Assembly: GCF_011752045.1 (NCBI RefSeq)
Contig: NZ_JAAKXW010000001.1
Location: 1,054,001 to 1,118,000 of the forward strand
Origin: Microbacterium hydrocarbonoxydans
GTDB lineage: Bacteria > Actinomycetota > Actinomycetes > Actinomycetales > Microbacteriaceae
Length of the DNA: 64,000 nucleotides
Direction of reading: 5' to 3'
Below, piece after piece: positions 63,499 to 64,000 of the stretch (position 1 is its first letter; each line of letters opens with the position of its first letter). Both the position numbers and the translations under genes were made by a program. The notes under the pieces are model-generated. The model saw nothing but the letters and a program-made list of their open reading frames with translations, was not told the DNA's origin and did no database searches.

Positions 63499-64000
63499 AT
63501 GAACCTCACCACGCTGATCTCCCGTCGTACCGCTGTCGCCGCCTCGACCGTCGTGCTCGCCGCGCTCGCGATCGTCCCGACCACGGCCGCTGCCGCGGCT
63601 CCCGCCGCGCCGGCATCCGTCGCCTCGGTCCGCGTCGCGCAGACCCCGTCCGATGTGCTCGCCTCGACGCCGTGGAAGACGACCGGCGCGTTCGACCAGG
63701 ACGGAAGCCGCATCGCCCTCGACGACCCGGCCGTGGCGAACTTCGTGGGCTGGGCCTATTTCAGGGCGGACGGCACCTACGCGATCTACAACCTCGACGA
63801 CAGCCTGAAGCTGCACGGAGACTGGACCGTCACCCCCGACGGCTCCGAGCGCTGGATCAACGCGAAGAACGACGCCGGCCAGGTGCTCTTCCAGCGCGTC
63901 GTGCCGATCATCCGGCTCGACAAGAACGTCTTCACCTACCGCGTCTTCCCGAACGCCGCCGACACGAGCGTCTACTACGACATCGTGCACACCCGGACGA
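63499..64000 (+). CDS. Secreted DUF4822-like protein (3' end outside window)
   Basis: 167 residues visible. A signal peptide (MNLTTLISRRTAVAASTVVL, cleavage in the AAAAAP region near 32), then WKTTGAFDQDGSRIALDD, FVGWAYFRADGTYAIYNLDDSL, GDWTVTPDGSERW and YRVFPNAADTSVYYD. This resembles DUF4822 secreted proteins of unknown role (from memory). The ORF runs off the right edge. Confidence 0.65.
   Translation, partial: MNLTTLISRRTAVAASTVVLAALAIVPTTAAAAAPAAPASVASVRVAQTPSDVLASTPWKTTGAFDQDGSRIALDDPAVANFVGWAYFRADGTYAIYNLDDSLKLHGDWTVTPDGSERWINAKNDAGQVLFQRVVPIIRLDKNVFTYRVFPNAADTSVYYDIVHTRT

Overview
The window is high-GC, tightly packed chromosomal DNA from an actinobacterium. It is most likely a Microbacteriaceae member close to Microbacterium. 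The grounds are an actinobacterial gene set (DUF3117, the dapC/dapD/dapE lysine and diaminopimelate pathway, a TatB-like protein, class II fructose-bisphosphatase GlpX, a Mrp ATPase without the CxxC pair, an RskA-type anti-sigma factor), a strong preference for GAC/GCC/CTC codons, and numerous -10 elements of the form TANNNT placed 6 to 8 nt before the start codon (leaderless transcripts). No rRNA, tRNA, CRISPR array, transposase, integrase or replication origin was seen. Taxon and functions come from reading the sequence and from family knowledge; no database search was run.

Layout. 1-4.6 kb: a stress protein cut by the window edge, a PRC-barrel/MgtE_N/CBS protein, a DUF1003 membrane protein, the Mrp ATPase, TatB and an O-methyltransferase. 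4.6-16.5 kb: DUF3117, a PIG-V-like membrane protein, dapE, dapD, a DEAD-box helicase, an SRPBCC protein, gltA, dapC, fdxA, a membrane protein, azlCD with a divergent XRE-cupin regulator, and a secreted lytic-transglycosylase-like protein. 16.6-25.7 kb: typA, a CPBP protease-like protein, a zinc ribbon protein, a PH-domain membrane protein, and a peptide ABC transporter (solute-binding lipoprotein, two permeases, a double ATPase). 25.9-30.6 kb: gcvT-gcvH-gcvP behind a glycine riboswitch whose second aptamer has an enlarged arm. 30.7-36.2 kb: an NrtR-like regulator followed by nadA-nadB-nadC and a cysteine desulfurase, that is, de novo NAD synthesis with its iron-sulfur supply. 36.3-44.8 kb: a glycosyltransferase, an SDR oxidoreductase, an ABC exporter, an MFS exporter and small accessory enzymes.

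44.8-50.3 kb is a stress and envelope cluster around an ECF sigma factor and its membrane anti-sigma factor. Four promoters of the form TGAACC/G-N16-CGTGTC/CGTGAT lie in front of the sigma gene, a DUF2231 gene, a secreted-repeat lipoprotein and a CHRD-domain protein, which outlines a local regulon. 50.4-57.2 kb is more accessory: an ABC-F ATPase, a truncated LysR-like protein, an alpha/beta hydrolase without its nucleophile serine, an unknown CxxC protein, an Fpg/Nei glycosylase, and a lone gene lying between two copies of the last 15 bp of the ychF coding end. 57.2-64 kb: two methyltransferases, a DEDD exonuclease, rmuC, glpX, fbaA and a secreted DUF4822-like protein cut by the right edge.

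The gene order from the MgtE_N/CBS protein to typA resembles the Mycobacterium tuberculosis Rv1165-Rv1232c region (from memory). The observations most worth following are the ECF regulon, the ychF-end duplication with its cargo gene, the enlarged glycine riboswitch, the NrtR/nad promoter with a flanking inverted repeat, and a strongly over-represented GGATGCC/GGCATCC word.
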